DNA of 64,000 nt from Afipia sp. GAS231 (GTDB lineage Bacteria; Pseudomonadota; Alphaproteobacteria; Rhizobiales; Xanthobacteraceae): contig NZ_LT629703.1 in NCBI RefSeq assembly GCF_900103365.1, positions 372,001-436,000 of the forward strand. The letters run 5' to 3'. How positions within the stretch are numbered: position 1 is the stretch's first letter; each line of letters begins with the position of its first letter. The position numbers were made by a program, and so were the translations under genes. Below, piece after piece: positions 37,327 to 47,062 of this stretch. The notes under the pieces were generated by a model. The model saw only the letters and a list, made by a program, of their open reading frames with translations. It did no database searches and was not told the origin of the DNA.

Positions 37327-39543
37327 TTACGCCGCGGCCACGTGCAGACCGGATTCGATAGCGTCCGAGAACTGAAACGGCTCGCTCAGCATCTTTACCT
37401 CAGCGAAGCCGACCGCCCGGAACTGATTGCACATCGCGGTGCGGGCATCCGGCGCCATCGAGGGATCGGGCACCACTACCGCGCAGGCCTGCGACGTCAG
37501 CAGTTCCGCCGGCAGATCGGAGCCGGTGCCGACGTCCAGCAACACGTGATCGTAAACCCGCAGCAGCGCATCGATGGTTAGCGTCAACCGCGGCGACTGA
37601 AGCTGCGCGCGGTCGAAGCCCGGACGCCCGGCGCTGACCAGATGCACCCGCGAGGACCGGTCCTTGGTGATGATCTGCGCGAACGATGCCTGGCCCTGCA
37701 TCAACTCCGCGAGTCCAGGCGCAGTCGGATCGGCCGATGCCTCGGCAATCGTCGGCGTTACGCCGGCGAGATCGACGACGGCGATCTTCGCCTGCCGCGC
37801 CATCAACCGCGCCAGCGTCAGTGCGGTCAGCGTGATGCCCTCGCTCGGCGCCGTGCCGAGCACGGTCAGTTTTCGCGCGCTCCCGGCCTTACCGGCGAGA
37901 TCGTCGGCCAACCGCTCGATTTCGTCGCTTGCCATCGCGATATCCGTGCGGGGAGCATCCGCACGGGGAGCGATCGGCATCGCCGCGGGTATCTCGAGGT
38001 CTTCGGCAGCCGAAGCCGGAACCAGCGAAGGCGCACGTATCGCCGCCGGCCAGGCTGCGAACGCGGCGGAGGCCCGCGGCGCGGTCATGCGCAGCAATTC
38101 GCCGGTGACGATCGCGCCACTGGTCAGCAGCAGGGTCGCCAGCGTCGCGATCAGCACGATCGGCAGCTTCTTCGGATAGGCCGGAATGTTGGAAACGGTC
38201 GCGCGGGAAATGATGCGGCCGTCGGCGGGTGCGGCCTCGATATTCTCGCGGGTGGTCGCCTCGCGATATTTGGCGAGATAGGATTCGAGAAGATCGCGCT
38301 GGGCCTTGGCTTCGCGCTCGAGCGCGCGGAGCTGGACATCCTGGCCGTTGTTCGAGGTGGCCTGCTTCTTCAACTGATCGAGGCTGGCGATCAGGCCATC
38401 GACCCTGCCGTTGGCAATATGGGAGTCATTTTCAAGCGAGCGGGAGACCTTGCCGGCCTCCTCGCGCAACTGCCGGTCGAGATCGGCCAGCTGCGCCTTC
38501 AATTCCTTGATCCGCGGATGCTGGTCGAGCAGCGTCGACGACTGTTCGGCGAGCTGCGCGCGCAGCGTCACCCGCTGCTCGGACAGACGGCGGATCAGTT
38601 CGGAATTCAACACCTCGGAAGCCTCGATCGGCTTGCCGCTCTGCAGCATGTCCTTGATCAGCCGCGCCTTGGACTCCGCGTCCGACTTCAGCGCGCGGGC
38701 ATTGTTCAACTGCGTATTGATCTCGCCCATCTGCTGGTTCGACAGCGTGGTGTTGTTGGTGCCGACGAACAGGCTCGACTTCGAGCGAAAATCCTCGACG
38801 CGCGACTCGGCATCGGCCACCTTCTTGCGCAGGTTTTCGATTTCACCCGACAGCCATTGGCCGGCGGACTTCGCCTGCTCCTGCCGCGCGTTCTGCTGCA
38901 GCACCAGATAACCTTCAGCAATGGAGTTGGCGACACGCGCCGCAAGCTCCGGATCGCGCGACTGGAATTCGACGACGATGACGCGGGACTTGTCGACCGC
39001 GTAGGCCGTGAAGCGTTCGTAATAGGCGTCGAGCACGCGCTCTTCCGGCGTCATCGAGAACGGATCGCGTCCGATGCCGAACAAAGCCAGCACCGATTTC
39101 AGCGGCGAAAACCCCTGCAGCACCGGATCGAATTCCGGGCGTTCGGCAAGCTTGTTCTTGCGGATGATCTCGCGGGCCAGATCGCGCGACTGCAGCAACT
39201 GGACCTGGCTGGTCACGGCCTCGGCGTCCAAGCCGCCGCGTTGCTCATCGTTGCGCTCGCCATTCGGCCGCAGGAAAACGTTCTCGCGCCCATCGACCAG
39301 GATGCGGGCTTCGGATTTGTACCGGGGGGTGATCATGTTGACGGCGGTGATCGACAGGATCGCCGCCAGCACCGTGGGGACGATGATCCAGCCTCGCTTG
39401 CGCTTCAGCGCCTGACCGAGCGCATGCAGGTCGAGATCGCCGGTTTCGGAGGCTGCGACCGGCATGGCGACAGGTGCGGGCTTCGAGACCACCCGCTGCA
39501 CCACTGTCTTGTCCTTGCCGGCACGCCAGAACGCTAAACGCAT
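37327..39543 (-). CDS. Exopolysaccharide chain-length/transport protein (Wzc/GumC/ExoP-like)
   Basis: About 738 residues from ATG 39543 (GGGAGTG upstream). A Wzz domain (about 30-130, with GWIIVPTVLAAILSITAV as the first membrane helix), a long periplasmic coiled coil (to about residue 430), a second helix (LPIVLIATLATLLLTSGAIV) and a cytoplasmic ATPase-like domain follow. That last domain's P-loop reads GTAPSEGITLTALTLARLM, lacking the Lys of Walker A, and no C-terminal tyrosine cluster is present, so kinase activity is unlikely. It should set polymer length in Wzy-dependent export. It diverges from the glycosyltransferase gene. Confidence 0.88.
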   Translation of the reverse strand: MRLAFWRAGKDKTVVQRVVSKPAPVAMPVAASETGDLDLHALGQALKRKRGWIIVPTVLAAILSITAVNMITPRYKSEARILVDGRENVFLRPNGERNDEQRGGLDAEAVTSQVQLLQSRDLAREIIRKNKLAERPEFDPVLQGFSPLKSVLALFGIGRDPFSMTPEERVLDAYYERFTAYAVDKSRVIVVEFQSRDPELAARVANSIAEGYLVLQQNARQEQAKSAGQWLSGEIENLRKKVADAESRVEDFRSKSSLFVGTNNTTLSNQQMGEINTQLNNARALKSDAESKARLIKDMLQSGKPIEASEVLNSELIRRLSEQRVTLRAQLAEQSSTLLDQHPRIKELKAQLADLDRQLREEAGKVSRSLENDSHIANGRVDGLIASLDQLKKQATSNNGQDVQLRALEREAKAQRDLLESYLAKYREATTRENIEAAPADGRIISRATVSNIPAYPKKLPIVLIATLATLLLTSGAIVTGELLRMTAPRASAAFAAWPAAIRAPSLVPASAAEDLEIPAAMPIAPRADAPRTDIAMASDEIERLADDLAGKAGSARKLTVLGTAPSEGITLTALTLARLMARQAKIAVVDLAGVTPTIAEASADPTAPGLAELMQGQASFAQIITKDRSSRVHLVSAGRPGFDRAQLQSPRLTLTIDALLRVYDHVLLDVGTGSDLPAELLTSQACAVVVPDPSMAPDARTAMCNQFRAVGFAEVKMLSEPFQFSDAIESGLHVAAA

Positions 39544-39615
39544 CGCACACTCCCGCGAACGCAACTGCTCAACTGAACGGGGCCGATTACACTCCATTAA
39601 GGTTGCTGCCGGGTT

Positions 39616-39703
39616 AATCTGCCCGTTTACAGGCTAGATAAGGGCTGGTCGCGGGCGTCCGGTCATGTTTTGTTAACCATGGACGCCCTTAATCGGGCAG
39701 ATT
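39616..39703. promoter_or_regulatory. Spaced inverted repeat in the divergent exopolysaccharide promoter
   Basis: AATCTGCCCG (39616-39625) and its exact complement CGGGCAGATT (39694-39703) lie 78 bp apart in the 250-bp gap between the ExoP-like and glycosyltransferase genes. Paired regulator sites are possible. Confidence 0.35.
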
Positions 39704-39793
39704 ATTTCTTGGGATTCTCGTGATGCGCGGCGCGCTCGTTCCTAACCACAGCCCGGTTGCTGCGCCCGCCCTCGCGGGCCGCTGGCGCTGACC

Positions 39794-40930
39794 ATGACTG
39801 TCGTCGAAGGCCAGCCGCTTCGTATCCTGCACGCGACGCGTGCCCCGGTGGGTGGGATCTTTCGTCATATCCTGGATCTGGCCAACGGCCAGGCTGATCG
39901 CGGGCATCATGTCGGCATCATCGCCGACAGCCTGACCGGCGGCGAACGCGCCGAGCAGGCCTTCGCGGAAATCGCCCCTCGCCTCAAGCTTGGCGTTCAT
40001 CGCCTTCCCATACGCCGTGAGCCGCTCCCGACCGACTTCCTGGTATGGGCGCGGTTCCAGCGCCTGATCCGGCAATTGAAGCCGGACGCCCTGCATGGTC
40101 ACGGCGCCAAGGCCGGCGCCTTCATTCGCCTGAGGACCGGCTCGAATGACACCATCAGGGTTTACACACCGCACGGCGGCTCGCTGCATTTTCCGCAGAC
40201 GACGCTGAAGGGAAATCTGTACGGCCGCGTCGAACGCGCGCTGATGGACAAGACCGACCTGTTCCTGTTTGAAAGCGCGTTCGCGCGCGACACCTATCAG
40301 CGCACCATCGGCACCCCGAAGGGGCTGGTGCGCTGCGTGTTCAACGGCGTCACCGCCAACGAGTTCGATCCGATCGTCAAGGCGGGGGATGCCACCGACG
40401 TGGTCTATGTCGGCGAGTTCCGGCACATCAAGGGCACCGACCTCTTGATCGATGCGGTGGCACGGCTGCGCGCCGACGGTCGGCCGGTGACCCTGACGCT
40501 TGCCGGCGACGGCGAGGAAACGGCCAACCTGAAGGCACAGGTCGAGCGGCTCGGCCTCGGCGAGGCGGTGCGGTTCGTCGGCCACGTCAAGGCGCGCTAC
40601 GGCTTCTCCAAAGGCGCGCTGCTGGTGGTTCCCTCGCGCGGCGATTCCATGCCCTATGTCGTGATCGAGGCAGCCGCCGCGGGCATTCCGATGGTTGCCG
40701 CCAATGTCGGCGGCATTCCCGAGATCTTCGGTCATGATCATGCCGACGCCTTGTTTGCGCCCGGGCTGGCTTCCGCGATGGCTGACGCCATCGAAGGCGC
40801 ACTCGACGATCTCGACGCCGCGCAGGCGCGCGCCAAATCGCTGCGCGAACGAATCTTCCTGCACTTCTCGCAAAAGGCGATGGTCGAAGGCGTGCTGGCC
40901 GGCTACCGCGACGCGTTTGCCAATCGTTAA
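39794..40930 (+). CDS. Glycosyltransferase family 4 protein
   Basis: 378 residues with a GT-B fold. The N-terminal domain includes ILHATRAPVGGIFRHILDLANG; the C-terminal donor-binding domain has VYVGEFRHIKGTDLLIDAV, the typical LTLAGDGEETANLK, and the EX7E region VIEAAAAGIPMVAANVGGIPEIF. It is a cytoplasmic or membrane-associated transferase adding a sugar to the lipid-linked repeat unit. It precedes the initiating phosphotransferase gene. Confidence 0.9.
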   Translation: MTVVEGQPLRILHATRAPVGGIFRHILDLANGQADRGHHVGIIADSLTGGERAEQAFAEIAPRLKLGVHRLPIRREPLPTDFLVWARFQRLIRQLKPDALHGHGAKAGAFIRLRTGSNDTIRVYTPHGGSLHFPQTTLKGNLYGRVERALMDKTDLFLFESAFARDTYQRTIGTPKGLVRCVFNGVTANEFDPIVKAGDATDVVYVGEFRHIKGTDLLIDAVARLRADGRPVTLTLAGDGEETANLKAQVERLGLGEAVRFVGHVKARYGFSKGALLVVPSRGDSMPYVVIEAAAAGIPMVAANVGGIPEIFGHDHADALFAPGLASAMADAIEGALDDLDAAQARAKSLRERIFLHFSQKAMVEGVLAGYRDAFANR

Positions 40931-41044
40931 CCGTTCTTTACCAACGTAACTGTTTCTTCCGATTTGTCCCGTATGCCGTGATGTGGGGAATTCCGCATCG
41001 GCAGGCGCATTCCTATTTGCCTGCTTAAGAACGGACGTGGACCA

Positions 41045-42595
41045 GTGGAACCGATTAACGCTCGCTCGATGATCAATGCCGCAGCGACGGCCGCGATGGA
41101 CGGCACCGCCGATCGCCCGCCGGTGGAGCGGCGCCGCAGGTTGACTGCCGCAGCCCTTGCCGTCGCCAGTCAAAAGGTCGGACGTGCCTACTCGCCGATC
41201 GTGATTGCAGGCGCGGTGCGGCTCGTCGATTTCGTCATGCTGAGCCTGATCGGCATGGCACTCTATTTCGGCTATGTCGTCCGCCTCGGCGTCTTCCACT
41301 GGGAATACGCCGCCGCGATCTTAGCCATGACGGCAACCGCCGTGATCTGCTTCCAGGCCGCCGACATCTACGACGTCGACGTGTTCCGCGGCCAGCTCCG
41401 GCAGATGACCCGGATGGTTTCATCCTGGGCGTTCGTATTCCTGCTGTTCATCGGCGCTTCCTTCCTCGTCAAGCTCGGCAGCGAGATTTCGCGACTCTGG
41501 CTGACGGCGTTCTTCTTCGTTGGCCTCGCAGCACTGGTGACCGAGCGCCTGATCCTGCGCTCGCTGGTGCGCGACTGGGCGCGTCAGGGCCGGCTCGATC
41601 GCCGCACCATCGTGGTCGGCGCCGACCAGAATGGCGAGACGCTCGTCAAGGCGCTCAAGGTCCAGGAAGACTCCGACATCCACATGCTCGGCGTGTTCGA
41701 CGACCGCAACGACGACCGTGCGATGGATACCTGCGGCGGCACTCCGAAGCTCGGCAAGGTCGATGACATCGTCGAATTCGCCCGCCGCACCCGCGTCGAT
41801 CTCGTGCTGTTCGCGCTGCCGATCTCCGCGGAGACGCGGATTCTGGAGATGCTGAAGAAGCTGTGGGTGCTGCCGGTCGATATCCGGCTTTCGGCCCACA
41901 CCAACAAGCTGCGCTTCCGTCCCCGCTCCTATTCCTATCTCGGTGAGGTGCCGACGCTCGACGTGTTCGAGGCGCCGATCACCGACTGGGACCTGGTGAT
42001 GAAGTGGCTGTTCGACCACGTCGTCGGCTTCCTGATCCTGCTCGCCGCACTGCCGGTGATGGGACTGGTCGGGCTCGCGATCAAGCTCGACAGCCCCGGC
42101 CCGGTGCTGTTCCGCCAGAAGCGGTTCGGCTTCAACAACGAGCGCATCGACGTCTTCAAGTTTCGCTCGCTCTATCACCATCAGGCCGATCCGACCGCCG
42201 CCAAGGTCGTGACCAAGGATGATCCGCGCGTCACCCGCGTCGGACGCTTCATCCGCAAGACCAGCCTCGACGAATTGCCGCAGCTGTTCAACGTCGTGTT
42301 CAAGAACAACCTCTCGCTGGTCGGCCCGCGCCCGCACGCCGTGCAGGGCAAATTGCAGAGCCGGCTGTTCGACGAGGCCGTCGACGGCTATTTCGCGCGC
42401 CACCGCGTCAAGCCCGGCATCACCGGCTGGGCGCAGATCAACGGCTGGCGCGGTGAAGTCGATACCGACGAGAAGATCCAGAAGCGCGTCGAATTCGACC
42501 TCTATTACATCGAGAACTGGTCGGTGCTGTTCGATCTCTTCATTCTGCTGAAGACGCCGATCGCGTTGATGACGAAGAACGAGAACGCGTATTAA
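41045..42595 (+). CDS. Undecaprenyl-phosphate sugar phosphotransferase (exopolysaccharide initiator)
   Basis: 516 residues of the polyisoprenylphosphate hexose-1-phosphate transferase family (WcaJ/ExoY/WbaP type). Four N-terminal membrane helices and a CoA-binding-like domain precede a re-entrant helix and a catalytic C-terminal block: [59 protein letters not shown] and [18 protein letters not shown]. It loads the first sugar onto undecaprenyl phosphate at the inner membrane. The start is GTG at 41045; an ATG at 41069 is an alternative. Confidence 0.93.
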   Translation: MEPINARSMINAAATAAMDGTADRPPVERRRRLTAAALAVASQKVGRAYSPIVIAGAVRLVDFVMLSLIGMALYFGYVVRLGVFHWEYAAAILAMTATAVICFQAADIYDVDVFRGQLRQMTRMVSSWAFVFLLFIGASFLVKLGSEISRLWLTAFFFVGLAALVTERLILRSLVRDWARQGRLDRRTIVVGADQNGETLVKALKVQEDSDIHMLGVFDDRNDDRAMDTCGGTPKLGKVDDIVEFARRTRVDLVLFALPISAETRILEMLKKLWVLPVDIRLSAHTNKLRFRPRSYSYLGEVPTLDVFEAPITDWDLVMKWLFDHVVGFLILLAALPVMGLVGLAIKLDSPGPVLFRQKRFGFNNERIDVFKFRSLYHHQADPTAAKVVTKDDPRVTRVGRFIRKTSLDELPQLFNVVFKNNLSLVGPRPHAVQGKLQSRLFDEAVDGYFARHRVKPGITGWAQINGWRGEVDTDEKIQKRVEFDLYYIENWSVLFDLFILLKTPIALMTKNENAY

Positions 42596-42605
42596 ATTAA
42601 GGCCT

Positions 42606-42690
42606 CGTCATTGCGAGGAGCGTAGCGACGAAGCAATCCATCCATCCGCGCAAAGAAAGTCTGGATTGCTTCGCTTCGCTCGCAATGACG
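42606..42690. repeat. Intergenic palindromic repeat B1 (CGTCATTGCGAG family)
   Basis: CGTCATTGCGAG(GAGC) at the left pairs with (GCT)CGCAATGACG at the right. Inner arms GAAGCAATCCA and TGGATTGCTTC also pair, so the whole 85-bp element folds into one long hairpin. It sits between the phosphotransferase and polymerase genes. Confidence 0.85.
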
Positions 42691-42721
42691 ACATAGTAAT
42701 TCTGCGTTGCGTGAGTATGTG

Positions 42722-43981
42722 ATGGCGTATGCGGCGACAGCCGGAGGCTCCCTACCAGCGATGACGGCGGCGCCCGGCGTGCTCGCCCTTCAGCGCGCGC
42801 TGGTGTGGCTGGTCGGCGCCTGCGGCGCCATCGTCTTCATCGAACCGAGTCCCTACGAACTTGCCACCCTCGCCGCCTCGCTGATCTTCTTTGCAACCGG
42901 CTTGCGGATGCGGCTGGTGTTCATCCCGCTGCTGCTGAGCCTGGTCCTGCTCAATGTCGGCTACACCATCGGCGCCATCCCCTTCCTCGACAAAAGCGAG
43001 GTGGCGAACTGGATCGCGACGTCCTGGTACATGGCCGTCACCGTGATTTTTTTCGCGATGGTGATCTCCGAAGACACCGAAGCCCGGCTCAACATGCTGC
43101 GGCGCGGTCTGGTCGTGGGCGCGATGATCGCATCGCTGGCGGCGCTCGGCGGCTATTTCAACCTCGTCCCCGGCGGGCATGACCTGCTGACGCTGTATGA
43201 ACGCGCCCGCGGCACCTTCAAGGACCCCAACGTGCTCGGCGCGTTCCTGATCCTGCCGGCGCTGTTCTGCCTGCAAAGCGTCGTCTCGGATAAACTCCTG
43301 AAGTCGTTCCGCAACACCATCGCATTCGGCATCATGTCTCTGGCGATCCTGCTGGCGTTCTCGCGCGCGGCCTGGGGCGGGCTGATCCTGACGTCCGGAT
43401 TCATGCTGGCGCTGATGGTGCTGACCAGCCGCTCGCACGCGCAGCGCTCGCGCATCATCGTGATGGCGCTGGTGGCCGTGATCCTGGCGGTGGCGCTGGT
43501 CGCGGTGCTGCTGTCGTTCGATTCGATCGCCGAGATGTTCAAGCAGCGCGCCAGCTTCGATCAGAGCTATGACGAGGGCCGCTTCGGCCGGTTCGGCCGC
43601 CATATCCTCGGCGCCGACATGGCGCTCGATCTGCCGTTCGGGATCGGGCCGCTGCAGTTCCACAATTACTTTCCCGAAGACACCCACAACTCCTATCTGA
43701 ACGCCTTCATGTCGGGGGGCTGGATCTCCGGCATCTGCTATCCGGCGCTGGTGTTCGTCACCGCGCTCACCGGGTTCCGCTACGTCTTCACCCCTGCACC
43801 CTGGCAGCGGACATATCTCGCGATCTTCTCGGCCTATCTCGGCACCGTCGGCGAAAGCTTCATCATCGATACCGACCACTGGCGGCATTTCTGGATGATG
43901 CTGGGCGCGATGTGGGGCATATATGTCGCCGCCGAGCGCTGGAAGGCGAACGCCGCCTCGGCACGCGTGAGTGCTTCCTAG
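42722..43981 (+). CDS. O-antigen ligase/polymerase (Wzy-like) family protein
   Basis: About 419 residues with ten or more hydrophobic segments. ERARGTFKDPNVLGAFLILP is the family signature near the periplasmic loop, and a large periplasmic loop (about 280-350, with GRFGRFGRHILGADMALDLP and EDTHNSYLNAFMSGGW) contains the conserved Arg and His. It likely polymerises the lipid-linked repeat units. The ATG at 42722 is preferred over a TTG at 42707. Its end overlaps the convergent MarR gene by 4 nt. Confidence 0.87.
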   Translation: MAYAATAGGSLPAMTAAPGVLALQRALVWLVGACGAIVFIEPSPYELATLAASLIFFATGLRMRLVFIPLLLSLVLLNVGYTIGAIPFLDKSEVANWIATSWYMAVTVIFFAMVISEDTEARLNMLRRGLVVGAMIASLAALGGYFNLVPGGHDLLTLYERARGTFKDPNVLGAFLILPALFCLQSVVSDKLLKSFRNTIAFGIMSLAILLAFSRAAWGGLILTSGFMLALMVLTSRSHAQRSRIIVMALVAVILAVALVAVLLSFDSIAEMFKQRASFDQSYDEGRFGRFGRHILGADMALDLPFGIGPLQFHNYFPEDTHNSYLNAFMSGGWISGICYPALVFVTALTGFRYVFTPAPWQRTYLAIFSAYLGTVGESFIIDTDHWRHFWMMLGAMWGIYVAAERWKANAASARVSAS

Positions 43982-44505
43982 CCGCGTTTGCCCTTCCCCT
44001 TGGGCTTTTCTTTCGCGGGCTGATCGACCATCGCCTTGAGCTCCTCGGTCACATCAAGCATGGTCATGTAGCCCTGCGTCATGAAGCGCAACAGCAGTTT
44101 CAGCTCGGCGTCGGTATAGCTCTCCCAGTCCCTTAGCACCGCCCGCTGCAACGGCTCGTAGAAGCGTCCGATCTTCGCGACGTTCTCCGGCACGATCGCA
44201 ATGAAGACCTTGCGGCGGTCGTTATCGTCGCGCTCGCGGCGCACGAAGCCGGCCTTCTCCAGCCGGTCCACCATGCCGGTGATGGCGCCGGTGGTGAGGC
44301 CGGTCAATTCGGCGAGCCGCCCTGCCGTCACCCGCTGTTCGATGTTGAGAAAATCGAGGCATTCGAGGTCGGAACTCGACATGCCGATTTTGTTGGCGAC
44401 GGTCTGCCCGAAGATCACGCCGAGCGCGGAGGATTTCCGCACCGCGTGTTCCAGTTCCTGCAGCAGCGCAGCCCGCGCTTTCGGTCTTGACAAAGTCGGC
44501 CTCAT
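43978..44505 (-). CDS. MarR-family transcriptional regulator
   Basis: 175 residues. The winged helix is clear: VTAGRLAELTGLTTGAITGMVDRLEKAGFVRRERDDNDRRKV. The C-terminus is Lys-rich (PAKEKPKGKGKRG). It diverges from the FAD monooxygenase gene; palindromic sites in the 82-bp gap overlap its own start codon, so it probably represses both itself and the monooxygenase in response to an aromatic ligand. Confidence 0.93.
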   Translation of the reverse strand: MRPTLSRPKARAALLQELEHAVRKSSALGVIFGQTVANKIGMSSSDLECLDFLNIEQRVTAGRLAELTGLTTGAITGMVDRLEKAGFVRRERDDNDRRKVFIAIVPENVAKIGRFYEPLQRAVLRDWESYTDAELKLLLRFMTQGYMTMLDVTEELKAMVDQPAKEKPKGKGKRG

Positions 44506-44538
44506 ATCTTAGTTCGCATATATCTTAGTTACTAAGAT
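44504..44538. promoter_or_regulatory. MarR operator candidates
   Basis: ATCTTAGTTACTAAGAT (44522-44538) is a perfect 8+1+8 inverted repeat. The half-site ATATCTTAGTT is repeated at 44504-44514 and 44520-44530, 16 bp apart. The first copy overlaps the MarR start codon. Confidence 0.75.
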
Positions 44539-44587
44539 GATTAGCGACTATACGTTCCTATCACTTCACGGATGCATGGAGCAAGGC

Positions 44588-45781
44588 ATGACGAGACCAC
44601 AAAAGGCCCTGATCATCGGCGGCGGCATCGCCGGTCCGGTCACCGCGATCTTCCTGAAGAAGGCCGGCCTCGATGCCGAGGTGTTCGAGGCCTGGCCCTA
44701 CGCCACCGGCATCGGCGGCGGCCTGCAGATCGCGCCGAACGGCATGCATGTGCTGGCCGAGATTGGCCTCGCCGACGACATGATCCGGCGCGGATCGATC
44801 GCCGAGTCCTTCGAGTTCCATTCGCAATCCGGCGCCCGGCTCGGTTCGATCAATCACAACATGAAACAACGTTTCGGCCAGCCCGCGGTGAACATGTGCC
44901 GTGCCACGCTGAACGAAGCGCTGATCAACAAGGCCTGGTGCGAGAATGTCGAACTGCGGTTCGAGAAGCGGCTGGTGGCCATCGAGGACCGCGCTGACAA
45001 GCCCATCGTCGCGCATTTCGCCGACGGATCCAGCGCCGAAGGCGACTTTGTGATCGGCGCCGACGGCGTGCATTCGGCCGTGCGCGGCCACGTAATCCCT
45101 GACGGCCCGAAGCCGTTCGACACCGGCCTGATCGGCTTCGGCGGCTTCGTCGCACGCTCGGTGATCGCAGGCGCGCCGATCGGCCAGCGCGTCGCCACGA
45201 CGTTCGGACAAAGCGGCTTCTTCGGCTATGGGGTTTGCAGTCCCGATTCAGATGACAATGTCATGTGGTGGAGCACGCAGCCGGCGCATGGCGTCGACGC
45301 AGCGGCCTATCGCGCCATGAGCCAGGATGCGATCCGGCGGCACCTGCTCGATTTCCACGCCGGCTGGCACGATCCGATTCCGCGCATTCTGCGAGCCGCG
45401 GAGAACATCGTGGTAACGCCGACGCTCGATGTCGCGACCTTGCCGACCTGGTCGCGCAAGCGCACGCTGCTGATCGGAGACGCCGCCCACGCCACCAGCC
45501 CGCATGCCGGCCAGGGCGCGTCGCTGGCGCTGGAAGACGCCATGCGGCTCGGCCGGCTGATGCAGGACCGGCAGGAATTGTCCCTGACCTTCCAGAATTT
45601 CGAACAGGAGCGCCGCCCGCGCGCCGAACGCGTCGTCGCGCTGGCTCGCCGCAACGGCAACAACAAGCGCGAATTCAGCGCCACCGGCGCCTGGATCCGC
45701 GACCACATGATGAAAGTCCTGCTGCCGCTCGGTGAGCGCAGCATGAGCTGGATGTACGCTTATGATCCCCGCGCCGCTTAG
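44588..45781 (+). CDS. FAD-dependent monooxygenase (PHBH/UbiH-like)
   Basis: 397 residues from ATG 44588, which has GGAGCAAGG upstream; the earlier ATGs give residues outside the fold. The Rossmann site is KALIIGGGIAGPVTAIFLKKAG, the second FAD motif is LIGDAAHATSPHAGQGASLALEDA, and the DG fingerprint FVIGADGVHSAVRG is present: a class A flavoprotein hydroxylase. Regulation by the divergent MarR protein suggests an aromatic or xenobiotic substrate. Confidence 0.9.
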   Translation: MTRPQKALIIGGGIAGPVTAIFLKKAGLDAEVFEAWPYATGIGGGLQIAPNGMHVLAEIGLADDMIRRGSIAESFEFHSQSGARLGSINHNMKQRFGQPAVNMCRATLNEALINKAWCENVELRFEKRLVAIEDRADKPIVAHFADGSSAEGDFVIGADGVHSAVRGHVIPDGPKPFDTGLIGFGGFVARSVIAGAPIGQRVATTFGQSGFFGYGVCSPDSDDNVMWWSTQPAHGVDAAAYRAMSQDAIRRHLLDFHAGWHDPIPRILRAAENIVVTPTLDVATLPTWSRKRTLLIGDAAHATSPHAGQGASLALEDAMRLGRLMQDRQELSLTFQNFEQERRPRAERVVALARRNGNNKREFSATGAWIRDHMMKVLLPLGERSMSWMYAYDPRAA

Positions 45782-45835
45782 CGGTCGCGCCGCGCGGTGG
45801 CATAGCAGCCGTCGCGCCGCGCGGCGTTACAGTCC

Positions 45836-47014
45836 TTACTGCTCGACCTCAAACGTAAGGCCGGCATTGTCCACGAGCCGCTTGATCAGCTGGTGACCCA
45901 TCGCGGCACCCGGCGTCCAGAATCCGGCGGAAACGTCCGGCGTGTCGCGCAACAGGCAGATCGCGCATTCCGAGATCATCTTGGAGGTCGAGCCATAACC
46001 GGGATCGCGATCGCCCTTCACGGCGGCGCGCACCTGACGGCCATCGGGCGCGGTCGCGACGTACAGGAGATCATAACCGCCGTTCTCCCGCTCCTCCTTT
46101 GACGGCCCCTCACCCGGCTTCGGCGCCGCCGGACCGGTTTTCCCGGCATTGACGGCCATCACCTTCCTGGCATTGGCCTCGCCTTTTTCGCCGGGACCGG
46201 TCAGGACCATTTCGTCGTAGACGAAATCCTTGCCGTACGGAAAGCCCATCAGCATGTTGGAGCGGTGAACGTTGCGGGTGTTGATCAGCGCCATCATGAA
46301 CGGCGCGGCCCATGATTGCAGGTCCTCTTCGAGGAAAGGCTTGCTGCCGGGGGGCTGTTTCGGGCCTTCAAATCCCGGTGTCAGTGCGAAAGGGCTCTTC
46401 AGCAGAGCGACGAGGCTGAGGTCCTTGGCGACAGCGTCGAAGGTCGCCTTGGCGCTCGCCGCCGTGCCGCCGGACAGCGTGCCGCGCATGTCGCGCACAC
46501 GGCCCCTGACGCGCAAGGCCGGCGCACCGAACACCCGCTTCGCCTCCTCCTGCACGAAGAAGGCCCCGAGCTCGAACGGCACCGAATCGAAGCCGCAGGA
46601 GAACACGATGCGCGCGCCACTGGCCTTGGCGGCGGCTTCATGCTTGTCGATCATCTGCCGCATCCACAACGGCTCGCCGCAGAGATCGAAATAATCGACC
46701 CCGGCCTCGACGCAGGCTGCCAGCACATCGTTGCCGTAGTACTGATACGGACCGACAGTTGTAATCACGGCTTTGGCTTGCGCGACCATCGCCTTCAGCG
46801 ACGCGGGATCACTGGCATCGGCCACGATCAGCGGCGTATCAGCCGGCGCGCCGATCGCGTCGCGAACGGTAGCGAGCTTGTCCTTGCTGCGCCCGGCCAT
46901 CGCCCATTTCAGGCCGGCATCACCCTTGTACTGCGCAGCCAGATATTCGGCGACGAGCTGTCCGGTGAACCCGGTGGCGCCATAGACGATGATGTCGAAT
47001 TTCGACGAAGGCAT
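45836..47014 (-). CDS. Saccharopine dehydrogenase-like / trans-acting enoyl reductase family protein
   Basis: 392 residues with an N-terminal NAD(P)-binding fold (FDIIVYGATGFTGQLVAEYLA, then MAGRSKDKLATV, ITTVGPYQYYGNDVLAACVEAG, DYFDLCGE). The middle (SCGFDSVPFELGAFFVQEEA) matches the family of mycobacterial trans-acting enoyl reductase Rv2953 and its bacterial relatives. The substrate in this organism is unknown. A long inverted repeat lies upstream. Confidence 0.88.
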   Translation of the reverse strand: MPSSKFDIIVYGATGFTGQLVAEYLAAQYKGDAGLKWAMAGRSKDKLATVRDAIGAPADTPLIVADASDPASLKAMVAQAKAVITTVGPYQYYGNDVLAACVEAGVDYFDLCGEPLWMRQMIDKHEAAAKASGARIVFSCGFDSVPFELGAFFVQEEAKRVFGAPALRVRGRVRDMRGTLSGGTAASAKATFDAVAKDLSLVALLKSPFALTPGFEGPKQPPGSKPFLEEDLQSWAAPFMMALINTRNVHRSNMLMGFPYGKDFVYDEMVLTGPGEKGEANARKVMAVNAGKTGPAAPKPGEGPSKEERENGGYDLLYVATAPDGRQVRAAVKGDRDPGYGSTSKMISECAICLLRDTPDVSAGFWTPGAAMGHQLIKRLVDNAGLTFEVEQ

Positions 47015-47062
47015 AGAAAAGATTCCTCACAGTTTGGCTTATGCTGCCAGTAGATCATTCTC

